Origin: Blastopirellula sediminis
Lineage (GTDB): Bacteria > Planctomycetota > Planctomycetia > Pirellulales > Pirellulaceae
Length of the DNA stretch: 64,000 bases
Assembly (NCBI RefSeq): GCF_020966755.1
Contig: NZ_JAJKFT010000010.1
Span: 62,001-126,000 of the forward strand
Direction: 5' to 3'
Every line of letters starts with the position of its first letter. Position 1 is the first letter of the stretch. The translations under genes were made by a program, and so were the position numbers. Below the pieces are notes generated by a model. That model was not told the origin of the DNA. It saw nothing but the letters and a program-made list of their open reading frames with translations, and did not search any database. Below, piece after piece: positions 7,501 to 17,921 of the stretch.

Positions 7501-9489
7501 TTAGACCTGGAACTGCGAGACCAGCGATTGCAGCTTGCTCGAAATTCCGGCGAGTTGATCGCTTGAGTTTTTCGTCTTTCCAGCGTCTTCCGACACCTTC
7601 TGGGCGCCACGATCGACCGAGACGACGTTTCGCGAAATCTCTTCGCCGGCGAGGGCCGACTCTTCCACCGCTTTCGAGACCTGGCGAGCGGCCGAGCTCG
7701 ACTGGGCGACGTTGTTGGCGATCTCTTTCGTCGCGACCGATTGCTCTTCGATCGCGGCGGCGATCCCTCGCGAAATTTCGCTCAAATTATTGACCACACT
7801 GCGAATCGACTCGATCGATTCGACCGAGCCGAACGACGCTTGCTGCATTCCTTTGACGCGAGCGCGGATATCTTCGGTGGCGCCGGCCGTTTGACGGGCC
7901 AGTTGCTTCACTTCTTCGGCGACCACGGCGAATCCCTTTCCGGCTTCGCCGGCGCGGGCCGCTTCGATCGTCGCGTTCAAAGCAAGCAGGTTCGTCTGTT
8001 CGGCGATGCCTTGAATCAGTTCGACCACCTTGCCGATTTCGTTGGCCGCATCTCCCAACTGTCCAAGTTGGCGACGGCTTCCCTCGGCCAACTGGTTCGC
8101 TTCGCTGGCGACCAGATTGGCCTGTTCGGTATTGCGAGCAATTTCGTTGACGCTGATCGACATCTCTTCGACGGCGCTGGCGACGGTATCCATATTGGCC
8201 GACATTTGCGTCGCCGACGCCGCGATCGCCCGCATATTGGCCGACATCTCCTCCGAAGCTCCGGCGGCGGAAGTCGATTGCGTTTTCGTATCGTTGGAGA
8301 CCGACGCCATGCTGGCGGCGGTGTCGTTCATCTCGGTGGCCGAGCGAGCGATCTCCTGGGCGTTGGCCGCCAAATCGGTCATCGCCGCTTGCAAACGCTT
8401 CACGACCGTATTCAGCGAGTTGGTCATCGCGCCGATTTCGTCCTCGGTTTCGACCTTCAGCTGCTGCCGCAGATCTCCCTGGGCGACCAGATTCAAAACG
8501 CCCATCACTTTGCGAATCGGCAAAATGATCGAACGGCTAAGCAAGATCGAGATCACGACGCCGATCACTAGCGCCACGCCGCTGACGACGCCGACCATGA
8601 CGAGCGTCGCCTGATTGGAGGCCTGCAGTTGCGGTCCCAGCTCGTCCTGTTCGTCCGTGATGGCGTTCTTCAGCGCGGCGGCTTTCATCGCGACGCTCGG
8701 CCCGATGACGTCCAAACGGCCGGTCATCAATTGACGTTCCGTTTGCAGCGCTTCGGCCATCGACGCATAGGCCGTTGCGTACGACTCTTGCGACTGCCGG
8801 GTCTTCGCCAACAGTTCGCGGCGGTGCGGATTTTGCAAGTCGGCGTCGAGCTTGGCCAACTCGCCGTCCATCTTGGTCAGGTATTGGTTCGTTTTTTCCT
8901 GATGTTCGATTTGCGCAGAATCGAGATACTTATAGACGCTCAGACGAACGCCCATCAGCGTATCCAGAACGGCGCCGGCCGCGGCGGCCGCTTCGGCGTC
9001 TCCGTCCGCTTGGGACGAGTTCATGATCTCGACCAGGCAGGTCGACATCTGCGGCCCCTGCACGTCGAGCACGTCGCGCTGCTGGGCGTCGCGCAGACGA
9101 CGATTGGCGACTACTTGCGTGAACGACTCGTCATATTCGCCGACCAAGGTTTCGATCTCATCGACGATCGCCCGACGCTCCGGCAGATCGATCCGCGACT
9201 TCGCTTCCTCAAGCAGTCCCGTGATTTCGCGAGAACGCGCGTTGAATTTTTCAATGTCGCCGTCGCGGCTATAGATGTCGAAGTTCTTGGCGGCGAAACG
9301 GGCCATCATCATGCAGTCTTGCAGATTCGAGCAGAAGTTGGAGTCGCGCGCCAACTGGCGATAACGGACGAATCCGGTCGTTGCGTTGCTGAGTCCGTTC
9401 CAAGCGACGCCTGCGGCGATGAGCATCAACAACAAAACGGATGCGAAGCCAAGAATGGTCCTCTTGGTCAGGCTCAATCGATTCAACAT
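7501..9489 (-). CDS. Methyl-accepting chemotaxis protein
   Basis: A 662-residue inner-membrane chemoreceptor that controls a CheA kinase. Transmembrane helix 1 is at about 11-30 and helix 2 at about 296-317. Between them is a helical periplasmic sensor of about 265 residues. A HAMP domain follows (about 317-370), then a long methylation/signalling coiled coil. The signalling tip is recognisable ([20 protein letters not shown], then [10 protein letters not shown]). The ligand is unknown. It is transcribed alone, convergent with the caspase-like gene, with no che genes nearby. Confidence 0.93.
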   Translation of the reverse strand: MLNRLSLTKRTILGFASVLLLMLIAAGVAWNGLSNATTGFVRYRQLARDSNFCSNLQDCMMMARFAAKNFDIYSRDGDIEKFNARSREITGLLEEAKSRIDLPERRAIVDEIETLVGEYDESFTQVVANRRLRDAQQRDVLDVQGPQMSTCLVEIMNSSQADGDAEAAAAAGAVLDTLMGVRLSVYKYLDSAQIEHQEKTNQYLTKMDGELAKLDADLQNPHRRELLAKTRQSQESYATAYASMAEALQTERQLMTGRLDVIGPSVAMKAAALKNAITDEQDELGPQLQASNQATLVMVGVVSGVALVIGVVISILLSRSIILPIRKVMGVLNLVAQGDLRQQLKVETEDEIGAMTNSLNTVVKRLQAAMTDLAANAQEIARSATEMNDTAASMASVSNDTKTQSTSAAGASEEMSANMRAIAASATQMSANMDTVASAVEEMSISVNEIARNTEQANLVASEANQLAEGSRRQLGQLGDAANEIGKVVELIQGIAEQTNLLALNATIEAARAGEAGKGFAVVAEEVKQLARQTAGATEDIRARVKGMQQASFGSVESIESIRSVVNNLSEISRGIAAAIEEQSVATKEIANNVAQSSSAARQVSKAVEESALAGEEISRNVVSVDRGAQKVSEDAGKTKNSSDQLAGISSKLQSLVSQFQV

Positions 9490-9857
9490 CTTGCCCGGGC
9501 CCTTTGTCTTTCGTACCTGATGTTTCCACTAATAACGAGGTCCTTGCCCCCTCGATCGGCGTGGATTTGCGCCTCAGCAAAAGTAGGCCGCAGTTAACCG
9601 CAGACAAACGGCAACTCGCAAGATAGCAGTTTAGTGAAAACGTGCGTTCGATCTCAAAACACGCGCACAGGACGAAACAGCGTCATTGCATTCAGTTAAA
9701 GAGACGCTATTCGCCAAAGAAGGATGCCGCGGCAACCCACGCAAAAAGAGGGAGCTCCCCATCACTTCCCGAATAACCGGTACCACGAAACGCCGCCTTG
9801 CTTGAAATGCGCGGGCACGGGATGAGAATCTTGCGGCTTGCGAGGATGTCGTCGGAA
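9490..9857. other. Spacer between rpiB and the chemoreceptor gene
   Basis: This 368-bp region should carry the chemoreceptor promoter and the 3' end of the rpiB transcript. I see no convincing gene, repeat or strong hairpin. Confidence 0.5.
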
Positions 9858-10319
9858 CTACGACGGATCGTGTTCGTGAAGGCGTTTTTCAAACTCGCTG
9901 ATCTTCTCGATCCGACGAGCGTGACGCCCTCCTTCGAATTCGGTGGTGAGCCAGATTTCGACCATCCGATCGATCAGGCGTTCTCCCAACATGTCGGCCG
10001 ACAAGCACAAGACGTTGACGTTGTTATGACGCCGGCTCATTTCGGCCGTCAGGTCATCATGGCAAGTCGCGGCGCGGACGCCGGGGACTTTGTTGGCGAC
10101 GATCGCCATGCCGATGCCGCTGCCGCAGATCAGGATTCCCCGATCGACTTCGCTCGCGGCGACGCTTTGACTGACCGTCGCCGCGATATCTGGGTAATCG
10201 ACGCTACCGCAATCAAACGCGCCGACGTCATGCACCTCGTGCCCTAGTCGCTTCAGCAACTCGATGATGCTATGACGAACGCTGACGCCGCGATGATCGC
10301 TGCCAATGGCGATGCGCAT
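9858..10319 (-). CDS. rpiB: Ribose-5-phosphate isomerase B
   Basis: It interconverts ribose-5-phosphate and ribulose-5-phosphate in the pentose phosphate pathway. The N terminus IAIGSDHRG carries the sugar-phosphate Asp-His pair. The catalytic Cys is C65 in ICGSGIGM, and H98 lies in SRRHNNVNVL. At 153 residues the length is normal for the RpiB/LacAB family. It lies 30 bp downstream of the Sua5/phosphatase fusion gene on the same strand, matching the Sua5, phosphatase, RpiB neighbourhood known from Bacillus (ywlC, ywlE, ywlF). Confidence 0.94.
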   Translation of the reverse strand: MRIAIGSDHRGVSVRHSIIELLKRLGHEVHDVGAFDCGSVDYPDIAATVSQSVAASEVDRGILICGSGIGMAIVANKVPGVRAATCHDDLTAEMSRRHNNVNVLCLSADMLGERLIDRMVEIWLTTEFEGGRHARRIEKISEFEKRLHEHDPS

Positions 10320-10349
10320 GTTCTGGTTCCCTCCCCTTTTCGCAAAACT

Positions 10350-11492
10350 TCAGGAGGTCGCCGGCAATTGATCAAGATCAATCGCTCTCACGCGAGCGAT
10401 GACTTCCGCCTCGATCTGGTCGGCGCACTGTTGGTAGACGACTTCGGGATGACCGATCGGGTCGGCCACGTCGAACCCGTCCAAGCAAAGATTGTGAGTG
10501 TAGTCCGCGGCATCGGGCCACTGCGCTATTATCGCGTCCCGATGGCTGCTAGTCATCGTCAAAATCAAATCGGCGTGCTCGATCAGCCGGTCGCTGAGCG
10601 GCTGGCTGGCATGGGCCGACAGGTCAAGTCCGCGGTCTCCCATCACTTTGATCGCTTCGGGCGCCGCCCTTCCGCCGGGGAAGGCCGCCAAACCGGCCGA
10701 CGCCACGATAAAGCCCCGTCCGTCCAGCTCTTCGATCTTGCAACCGAACCGCTCTGCGGCATGCTTTTGCATCAGGACTTCGGCCATGGGACTGCGGCAG
10801 GTATTGCCGGTGCAGACGAACACGACGCAGTAGCTGCTGAGACGCTTCAAAACTTTCTCCGAGACGACGCCAGAACGCAAAATCTCTACTTTGTTGCCGA
10901 CCACGCGGACTACCGTCGACGGCTGGGCGTAGCGGCACTTCCCGCAGTCTAACACCAAACCGAGGGCGTCGCCCAGCGCTTCGGTCACTTCCGCCCCCCG
11001 AACGGCGTCCGGCTCGCCGGAACGATTAGCGCTGGTCAGCGCCAAAGGACCAGGCAAAAGCCGCATCGCTTCCTGAATCAGGTCGTGCGAAGGAATCCGA
11101 AGTCCGACAAAGCCGCTGGGGGCGATCGCCGGAATCACGCTCGGCGGCAGGCTTTGCACCACGCTGCGCGGATCGTCGCAGGGCAAAACCAGCGTCACGG
11201 GTCCCGGCCAACATCGCATCGCCAGCCGTTTCATCAGCGGCGTCGCTTGGGGGACGTAATCGAGCAACTCGTCTTTGCTGCGAATCGCCAGGGCGAAGGG
11301 CTGGTTTTTGGGACGCCCTTTCGCTTCCATCAAGCGATCAATCGCGCTCGCATTGAGCGCTGAGACGGCGACGCCGTAGACGGTTTCGGTCGGAAAGGCG
11401 ACGATTTGCCCTTCGGCAAGCGACTGAACCGCACGGTGGATGACGTCCCGGCGGTCTTCCGCCGCCTTCACGTCGATAACCCGAACTGCCAT
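10350..11492 (-). CDS. Fusion of Sua5/YrdC threonylcarbamoyl-AMP synthase and low-molecular-weight protein phosphatase
   Basis: A 380-residue two-domain protein. Residues 1-210 are a Sua5/YrdC domain (FPTETVYGVAV, KGRPKNQPFALAI, LTSANRSGEPD), which makes threonylcarbamoyl-AMP for tRNA t6A37. Residues 221-380 are a low-molecular-weight phosphatase with the P-loop CTGNTCRS at 227-234 and the general-acid segment DVADPIGHP. A Thr at the sixth P-loop position, instead of the Ile or similar residue of tyrosine phosphatases, is the feature that makes Bacillus YwlE an arginine phosphatase. I therefore predict phosphoarginine specificity (inference). No frameshift or internal start is needed to explain the fusion. 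Confidence 0.92.
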   Translation of the reverse strand: MAVRVIDVKAAEDRRDVIHRAVQSLAEGQIVAFPTETVYGVAVSALNASAIDRLMEAKGRPKNQPFALAIRSKDELLDYVPQATPLMKRLAMRCWPGPVTLVLPCDDPRSVVQSLPPSVIPAIAPSGFVGLRIPSHDLIQEAMRLLPGPLALTSANRSGEPDAVRGAEVTEALGDALGLVLDCGKCRYAQPSTVVRVVGNKVEILRSGVVSEKVLKRLSSYCVVFVCTGNTCRSPMAEVLMQKHAAERFGCKIEELDGRGFIVASAGLAAFPGGRAAPEAIKVMGDRGLDLSAHASQPLSDRLIEHADLILTMTSSHRDAIIAQWPDAADYTHNLCLDGFDVADPIGHPEVVYQQCADQIEAEVIARVRAIDLDQLPATS

Positions 11493-11658
11493 GCTACGCC
11501 GCTTGCGCTCCGCTAGGGGCTTGATCGCCCGAAGTTATTGTCTAGCCAAAAGTTAACTATACGGAATTCCGACCACGCTCCACAAGTGGAAGCCCCAAAT
11601 CGGCAGAATTATGGCCGAACCGTTGCCCTTATCCCCCTTTTCGCGAAATAATAGGCGG

Positions 11659-12588
11659 ATGATTCGTAAATTGCTCCTATTCTCTGCGCTGCTTGGGCTG
11701 CTCGTCGGTTGCGTTCCTCGCTTGGAATCGCCCGGCGGGCTCGAAACGGTTTGGGGCGAGCGCGGCATCTCCAACGGCAAGTTTGAAAAGCCGCGCGCCG
11801 TCGCGATGGATGCAGACGACCGCTTGTACATCGTCGATATGACGGCCCGGATCCAGGTTTTTGACCGGGACGGGTCTTTCTTACGCGCCTGGCAAATTCC
11901 GGAATACTATCGCGGTCGCCCATCGGGCCTGTCGTTCAACAATGCCGGCGACCTGCTGATCGCCGACACCCACTACAACCGGATGCTGGTCTACGCCGCC
12001 GACGGCCGCAAGCTGGACGAGCAGACGATCGGCGGCGTCGAAGGGCACGGTCCCGGCGAATTCGGCTTTGTGACCGACGCCGTGCAGGACTCGCACGGAA
12101 ATTACTACATCGGCGAATACGGCCAATTCGATCGCATTCAAAAATTCAGCCCAGATGGCGAATATTTGTTTGAATGGGGTGGGCATGGAAGCGAACCAGG
12201 ACAATTCGTCCGTCCGCAAAATATCGCGATCGACGCGGACGATCGAATTTGGGTCGCTGACGCGTGCAATCATCGGATCCAGGTTTTCGATGCGACCGGC
12301 GACAAAGCGGTCCTCGTAAAGATGTGGGGCATCCAAGGCGAAGAGCCGGGACAGCTCAGTTATCCGTACGATCTGGCGCTCGATGGTCAGGGACACGTCT
12401 ACGTGATCGAGTTCGGCAACCATCGCTTGCAGAAGTTCACGCTGGATGGCGAAAGCCTGGGCGTGTGGGGCGGCAACGGGCGTGAACCGGGACAACTATT
12501 TTGCCCGTGGGCGCTGGCGCTCGACAGCCAGGGTCGCGTCCATGTGATCGACTCGAACAATCATCGCGTCCAGCGCGTATCGTTGTAA
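11659..12588 (+). CDS. NHL-repeat lipoprotein
   Basis: A protein of about 309 residues. The ATG at 11659 is chosen over one at 11611 because it begins a lipoprotein signal (MIRKLLLFSALLGLLVGC) with Cys as acylation site. The rest is a beta-propeller of NHL repeats, each with a pattern such as KPRAVAMDADDRLYIVDM, then IQVFDRDG, then GQFVRPQNIAIDADDRIWVADACNHRIQVF. About five to six blades are visible, ending with HVIDSNNHRVQRV. Such propellers bind protein, RNA or glycan partners; the partner is unknown. It stands alone, divergent from the Sua5/phosphatase gene. Confidence 0.87.
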   Translation: MIRKLLLFSALLGLLVGCVPRLESPGGLETVWGERGISNGKFEKPRAVAMDADDRLYIVDMTARIQVFDRDGSFLRAWQIPEYYRGRPSGLSFNNAGDLLIADTHYNRMLVYAADGRKLDEQTIGGVEGHGPGEFGFVTDAVQDSHGNYYIGEYGQFDRIQKFSPDGEYLFEWGGHGSEPGQFVRPQNIAIDADDRIWVADACNHRIQVFDATGDKAVLVKMWGIQGEEPGQLSYPYDLALDGQGHVYVIEFGNHRLQKFTLDGESLGVWGGNGREPGQLFCPWALALDSQGRVHVIDSNNHRVQRVSL

Positions 12589-12767
12589 TCCAATCAATTT
12601 TTCAAACCGCCTAACAGCTATCGCTTTGCGCTTTTCCAAGCGGTACCATAGGGGGAATAAGCCACCACCTTTTCTGAGATCTCCTGCGGCGCTGCTGCGA
12701 CGTTCTCCGCGTCAGGCAGTCGCGTCCGTTTCATCACCACCCTTTTCCTTAGCCAAGCGGGCGCACT

Positions 12768-15700
12768 ATGTTCGGAATCGACATCGCGTTCAACAAACCG
12801 GCTTGGTTATGGTTGTTGGCGACGCTGCCGCTCCTCTGGTATTTCAGCTACCGCAGCCTGGCCGGACTCGGCCCGGTTCGCCGTTTGATGGCGCTCGGTT
12901 TGCGCTCGGCAGTGCTGGTGATGCTGATTTTCGCCCTGGCCGAAGCGCAGTTCCTGCGGGTCAATCATCGGCTGACGGTGATCTACGTTCTCGACCAGTC
13001 CCTCAGCATTCCCGAAGAACAACGCGCCGCGATGGCGCAGTACGTCGCCAAGGAAGTCAAAAAACATCGCCAACCGTCGCGAGGCGATCGGGCCGGCGTG
13101 ATCGTCTTCGGCCGCGAAGGTGCGATCGAAGTTCCCCCGTACGAAGATGACGTGCCGATCGGTCGCCGCCGTCTGATCGGTTTGGATCATATCAAGCAAG
13201 ACGCGACCAACCTGGAAGCGGCGCTGAAGCTGGCGCAAGCGTCGTTCTCAGAAGACGAAGCGAAACGGATCGTCGTCGTCACCGATGGGAATCAGACGCT
13301 CGGCGACGCGCAGCCGATCGCCCGCGCATTGGCCGCGGCCGGAATCGGCGTCGACGTCGCGCCGATCGAACTGTCGAGCCGCTCCGAAGTCGCCGTCGAA
13401 AAAGTGACCCTCCCCGACGACATTCGCAAGGGTGAACCGATTCGCACCTCGGTCGTGATTAACAACATGACCGAGCCGACCGAGGATAACGACGGCGTCG
13501 TCCGAGGCAAGCTGGTCGTCGTCCGCCGAGCCGGCAAGAACGAAGAAGTGCTCGCCGAACAGCCGGTCGAAGTTCCGCCGGGGAAGAAGGTGCTGACCTT
13601 TGAGCATGTCATCGATCGCCCTGACTTCTACACCTATGAAGCGCGATTTCTGCCCGACGAGCGGACCGACGACTCGATGCCGCAGAACAACATCGCCACC
13701 GCGTTCACCCATGTCCGCGGCAAGGGGAACATCCTGCTGATCGAAGACTGGACCACTCCCGGCGAATACAACTACCTGGTTGACCGCCTTCGCGCGAACA
13801 ACCTGGAAGTCGACGTGATGCCGACCAACGAGTTGTTCACGACGCTCGCCGAGCTCCAGCGTTACGACTGCGTCATCCTGGCCGGGACGCCCCGTTCCAG
13901 CGGCGCCGAAGCAGGCGACTTGGCCAGCTTCAGCGATCAGCAGATCGAAGTGCTGGTCCGCAACACGCAGCAGATGGGCTGCGGCCTGGTGATGCTCGGC
14001 GGACCGCAGGCGTTCGGCGCCGGCGGCTGGGCCAATACCGAGCTCGAAAAAGCGATGCCCGTCGACTTTACGATCAAAGACGCGAAGGTCGTCCCGGTCG
14101 GCGCGTTGGCGATGCTGATGCACGCCTCCGAACTGCCGCAAGGCAACTACTGGCAAAAGGTGATCGCCCGCGAGGCGCTCCAGGCGCTCGGCAACTCCGA
14201 CTACTGCGGACTGATCCACTACGCCAACACCGACCAGTGGCTCTGGACCAGCAACGGGAACGGGCTGATTCGGGTCGGTCCGAACCGGGCCGGGATGCTC
14301 GCAAAGATGTCGCGTATGACTCCCGGGGACATGCCGCAGTTCGATCCGTCGCTGCAAATGGCGCTGCGAGCCTTCAATCAGCTCCCGCCGAATGAAGTCG
14401 CCGTCAAACACATGATCATCATCAGCGACGGCGACCCCTCCCCTGCCAATCCCTTCACGCTGAGCGCGATCTCCAAAGCCGGCATCAAAGTCACCACCGT
14501 CGCGATCGGGACGCATGGTCCGGCGAACAGCCTGGAACTGAAAAAGATCGCCACCGCGACCGGCGGCAAGTATTACGAAGTGACCAACCCGAAAGCGCTC
14601 CCCCGCATTTATCAGCGCGAAGCCCGCCGCATCGCTCAGCCGCTGGTCAAAGATCATCCCGGCATGGTTCCGCTCCAGCGTTATCCGCACGAGATGACGA
14701 CCGGCATCGACGGCTTTCCGTCGTTCGACGGCTACGTGATGACCTCGGTCAAAAACAACCCGCTGGTCGACGTCGCGCTGATCGCCCCTGATCCGGCGCA
14801 ACATCCCGAGAACGCCACGCTGCTGGCCAGTTGGACCTATGGCCTGGGCCGCTCGGTCGTCTTCACCAGCGACGCCGGACATCGCTGGACCAACCAATGG
14901 ACCGGCTGGGATGGGTACGACAAGTTCTATACGCAGATGATTCGCTGGGCGATGCGTCCCAGCGGCAACGAAGGAAAGTTCACGATCGCCAGCGAGGCGA
15001 AAGATGGCAAAGTCCGCGTCGTCGTCACCGCGATCGACCAGGACGATCAGTACCTGAACTTCCTGAACATCTCCGGCAACGCCGTCGATCCGCGGATGGA
15101 ATCGCGCGACTTCCGCTTAGAGCAAGTCGCCCCGGGCCGCTACATCGGCGAGTTCGACGCCGACGAATCAGGCAGCTACTTCCTGTCGCTGGTTCCAGGC
15201 CCCGGTCAGGCGCCGCTCCGATCTGGGGTGAACGTCCCCTACTCCGCCGAATTTCGCCAACAATTCACCAATCGCAACTTGCTGGAGTCGCTTGCCGAGC
15301 TCCAGCCCGCTGGGGGCGAAAAAGGGGCGATGATCGAAGGAAAAATGGCCTTAGGGCGCGTCGACGATCTCCTGGAGGTCGACACCTTTCGGCACAATCT
15401 GGCCAAAGCGATCAGCAGTCAGCCGATCTGGCCCCTGTTGGTGGTAATCTGTGCGATCGCTTTTTTTCACGACGTTTTCATCCGCCGGGTTACGATAGGA
15501 TTACAGTGGCTGAGCCCGGCGTTTAAGTATGTCGGCCGGATGCTCGGCTTCGGCAAGGAAGAAAAGAAAGACGACCGGCTCGAACGGTTGCGGATGAGCA
15601 AAGAGAAGGTCGCCTCCGACATCGATCAGCGTCGCGCGAGCACCCGCTTCGAGTCGGACGCTTCCGCTCCCGAAGCCGGAGACGCCGTGGCCGAAGAGCT

Positions 15701-15857
15701 CGCCTCCAAGACCCCCACCGCGCCGCGCCGAGAACAACCCAAATCTAAGCCAACCGAAAGCGAAGAAGATAATTACACGTCCCGACTGCTCAAAGCGAAG
15801 CAAAAGGCTCGCAAGCAACAAGGACGCCCCGGCGATACGCCGCCCCCCAAAGAATAA
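12768..15857 (+). CDS. Large membrane VWA / GATase1-like protein
   Basis: A 1029-residue protein. Two N-terminal membrane helices (about 12-60) are followed by a VWA domain with a MIDAS-type DQSLS (YVLDQSLSIP) and VVVTDGNQT. A glutamine-amidotransferase-like region follows (VILAGTPRSS, then GLVMLGGPQAFGAGGW). A second VWA-like region holds MIIISDGDPSPANP. A C-terminal helix (PLLVVICAIAFFHDVFI) precedes a charged cytoplasmic tail. Proteins of this kind accompany MoxR, DUF58 and BatA genes, as here, and are thought to work with MoxR ATPases in metal-dependent folding or activation. The actual client is unknown. Confidence 0.88.
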   Translation: MFGIDIAFNKPAWLWLLATLPLLWYFSYRSLAGLGPVRRLMALGLRSAVLVMLIFALAEAQFLRVNHRLTVIYVLDQSLSIPEEQRAAMAQYVAKEVKKHRQPSRGDRAGVIVFGREGAIEVPPYEDDVPIGRRRLIGLDHIKQDATNLEAALKLAQASFSEDEAKRIVVVTDGNQTLGDAQPIARALAAAGIGVDVAPIELSSRSEVAVEKVTLPDDIRKGEPIRTSVVINNMTEPTEDNDGVVRGKLVVVRRAGKNEEVLAEQPVEVPPGKKVLTFEHVIDRPDFYTYEARFLPDERTDDSMPQNNIATAFTHVRGKGNILLIEDWTTPGEYNYLVDRLRANNLEVDVMPTNELFTTLAELQRYDCVILAGTPRSSGAEAGDLASFSDQQIEVLVRNTQQMGCGLVMLGGPQAFGAGGWANTELEKAMPVDFTIKDAKVVPVGALAMLMHASELPQGNYWQKVIAREALQALGNSDYCGLIHYANTDQWLWTSNGNGLIRVGPNRAGMLAKMSRMTPGDMPQFDPSLQMALRAFNQLPPNEVAVKHMIIISDGDPSPANPFTLSAISKAGIKVTTVAIGTHGPANSLELKKIATATGGKYYEVTNPKALPRIYQREARRIAQPLVKDHPGMVPLQRYPHEMTTGIDGFPSFDGYVMTSVKNNPLVDVALIAPDPAQHPENATLLASWTYGLGRSVVFTSDAGHRWTNQWTGWDGYDKFYTQMIRWAMRPSGNEGKFTIASEAKDGKVRVVVTAIDQDDQYLNFLNISGNAVDPRMESRDFRLEQVAPGRYIGEFDADESGSYFLSLVPGPGQAPLRSGVNVPYSAEFRQQFTNRNLLESLAELQPAGGEKGAMIEGKMALGRVDDLLEVDTFRHNLAKAISSQPIWPLLVVICAIAFFHDVFIRRVTIGLQWLSPAFKYVGRMLGFGKEEKKDDRLERLRMSKEKVASDIDQRRASTRFESDASAPEAGDAVAEELASKTPTAPRREQPKSKPTESEEDNYTSRLLKAKQKARKQQGRPGDTPPPKE

Positions 15858-15920
15858 CGCGACCGCTACCACAGCGCGTCCAATGAGACTCGTCATCCAA
15901 TCACCCGTGAGGAATGCGAC

Positions 15921-16955
15921 ATGAGCGTCGGCGAGACGATGCAACAACAAGCGGAAGAATTCCGCAATCGATATAACGCAGTGCGAGAACAGATTGGTCG
16001 CGTCATCGTCGGCCACGACGAAATCGTCCACGGGGTTCTCACCTGTCTGTTCGTCGGCGGTCACTGTTTGCTGGAAGGGGTTCCGGGGCTCGGTAAAACG
16101 TTGCTCGTCCGGACGCTGGCCCAGACGCTCGACCTGCCGTTCAATCGCATTCAGTACACGCCCGACTTGATGCCGGCCGACATCCTGGGGACCAACATGG
16201 TCATGGAAACCCCCGAAGGTCGCCGCGTGTTCGAGTTCCAAAAGGGCCCGATCTTCACCCAGATCTGTCTGGCGGACGAAATCAACCGCGCTACGCCGAA
16301 GACCCAATCGGCGATGCTCGAAACGATGCAGGAATTCTGCGTCACCGTCGGCGGCGTCCGCTACGAATTGAAGAAGCCCTTCTTCGTCCTCGCGACGCAA
16401 AACCCGATCGAACAGGAAGGAACCTATCCGCTCCCCGAAGCGCAGCTTGACCGTTTCTTCTTCAAGCTGGTCGTCGGCTACTCGACCGCCGAAGAGCTCG
16501 CCACGATCATCGATCGGACGACGAAAGGAACCTTCGTCGAGCCCGAAAAGGTGATGGACGGCGAAGAGATCATGAAGTGGCAAAAGCTGATCCGCGAAGT
16601 GATCCTGGCCAAGCATGTGCAGGATTACATCGTCCGTCTGACTTTGGCGACTCATCCTGACGGCCCGATGGCCTTGCCGGTCACCAATCAATACCTGCGT
16701 TGGGGATCCAGCCCCCGCGGCGCCCAAACGCTCGCCCTCGCCGCGAAAGTCCGCGCCTTGCTCGACGGCCGCTACAACGTCAGCTTCGAGGACGTTCGCC
16801 GCGTCTATCTGCCGACGATGCGGCACCGCGTCATTTTGAACTTTGAAGCCCAGGCCGAAGGACTCGATACCGACCACGTTCTGCTCGAAATCCTCGAAAA
16901 GCTGCCCGAGAAGAGCGACGACGAGCCGATCACGGCCCGCGTCGTCAGCCGCTAA
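15921..16955 (+). CDS. MoxR-family AAA+ ATPase
   Basis: A 344-residue cytoplasmic chaperone-like ATPase. It has Walker A (GVPGLGKT), Walker B (ICLADEINR) and the sensor/arginine region (TQNPIEQEGTYPLPEAQLDRF) characteristic of MoxR, plus the C-terminal lid. It follows the large VWA gene by 63 bp and precedes the DUF58 gene by 60 bp. MoxR proteins are known to act with VWA-domain partners, and three possible partners are encoded here. Confidence 0.95.
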   Translation: MSVGETMQQQAEEFRNRYNAVREQIGRVIVGHDEIVHGVLTCLFVGGHCLLEGVPGLGKTLLVRTLAQTLDLPFNRIQYTPDLMPADILGTNMVMETPEGRRVFEFQKGPIFTQICLADEINRATPKTQSAMLETMQEFCVTVGGVRYELKKPFFVLATQNPIEQEGTYPLPEAQLDRFFFKLVVGYSTAEELATIIDRTTKGTFVEPEKVMDGEEIMKWQKLIREVILAKHVQDYIVRLTLATHPDGPMALPVTNQYLRWGSSPRGAQTLALAAKVRALLDGRYNVSFEDVRRVYLPTMRHRVILNFEAQAEGLDTDHVLLEILEKLPEKSDDEPITARVVSR

Positions 16956-17015
16956 CCGCGGCGCTCGTTCGCTTTCCGTTCGCCGAACCTGGACCCAAGG
17001 ACGCTACAAACGCGC

Positions 17016-17921
17016 ATGCCTGCCACGACGACTTCCCCTGCCGATCTGCTATCTCCCAGGATGCTGGCCCAACTCGAACGTCTCGAGCTGGTCAGTCGGA
17101 AGATCTTTCGTGGGCGGATGAAAGGGGAACGACGGAGTAAGCGAAAAGGACAAAGCGTCGAGTTCGCCGACTTCCGCAACTACGTCCACGGCGACGACCT
17201 CCGGTTTATCGACTGGAACACCTTCGCGCGGCTCGACAAACTCTTCCTGAAGCTCTTTCTGGAAGAGGAAGACCTCCACTTTTTCACGTTGATTGACGCC
17301 AGCACGTCGATGGACTTCGGCGACCCGACCAAGCTTTTCTTTGCCAAGCAGATGGCGGCGGCGCTCGGTTACATCGGCCTCTGCCGGGCCGACCGCGTTC
17401 GGATCGAATCGTTCGGCACGCCTCTTCGCAAACCAGGCCCCGTGCTGCGAGGTCGTCACAGCCTGATGCGGATGCTCGATCATGTCCATCAGATTGAGCC
17501 GGGCGAAAACGTCCCGCTCCTCGATGCGGTGAAGTCGTTCTGTCTGCGGAACCAAGGAAAAGGAGTCTTGGTGCTGCTGACCGACTTGATGGACAAGTCA
17601 GGCTACGAGGCCGCCTTCCGCTTTTTGACCGCCCAACAGATGGACGTCTATGTGATCCATACCCTCTCGCCGGTCGAACTGAATCCGGAAGAGCAATTGA
17701 AAGGGGACCTCCGCCTGGTCGACGCCGAAGACGCCGACGCGGCCGAGATCACCGTCAGTCGTCCGCTGCTCGAGAAGTATCGCAAGACGCTCAACGCGTT
17801 TGTCGAAGGCGCCCGGTCGTTCTGCACCAAGCGCGGCATGACCTACATCCTGGCCAATACCGACACGCCGGTCGATCAAGTCGTCTCCTCGTATCTGCGA
17901 CAGAGAGGACTGGTGCGCTAA
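17016..17921 (+). CDS. DUF58 domain protein
   Basis: A 301-residue cytoplasmic protein. It carries the DUF58 signature GRMKGERRSKRKGQSVEFADFRNYVHGDDLRFIDW (read across residues 31-65) and a following VWA-like domain with LIDASTSMDFGD as a MIDAS-type DASTS motif. It is the usual companion of MoxR ATPases. Its TAA stop shares one base with the ATG of the next gene (TAATG), indicating translational coupling. Confidence 0.94.
   Translation: MPATTTSPADLLSPRMLAQLERLELVSRKIFRGRMKGERRSKRKGQSVEFADFRNYVHGDDLRFIDWNTFARLDKLFLKLFLEEEDLHFFTLIDASTSMDFGDPTKLFFAKQMAAALGYIGLCRADRVRIESFGTPLRKPGPVLRGRHSLMRMLDHVHQIEPGENVPLLDAVKSFCLRNQGKGVLVLLTDLMDKSGYEAAFRFLTAQQMDVYVIHTLSPVELNPEEQLKGDLRLVDAEDADAAEITVSRPLLEKYRKTLNAFVEGARSFCTKRGMTYILANTDTPVDQVVSSYLRQRGLVR

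Noticed and set aside
13248-14897. A 549-codon minus-strand open frame opposite the large VWA protein.
   Set aside because: It is antisense to conserved VWA and GATase-like motifs and has no recognisable content.
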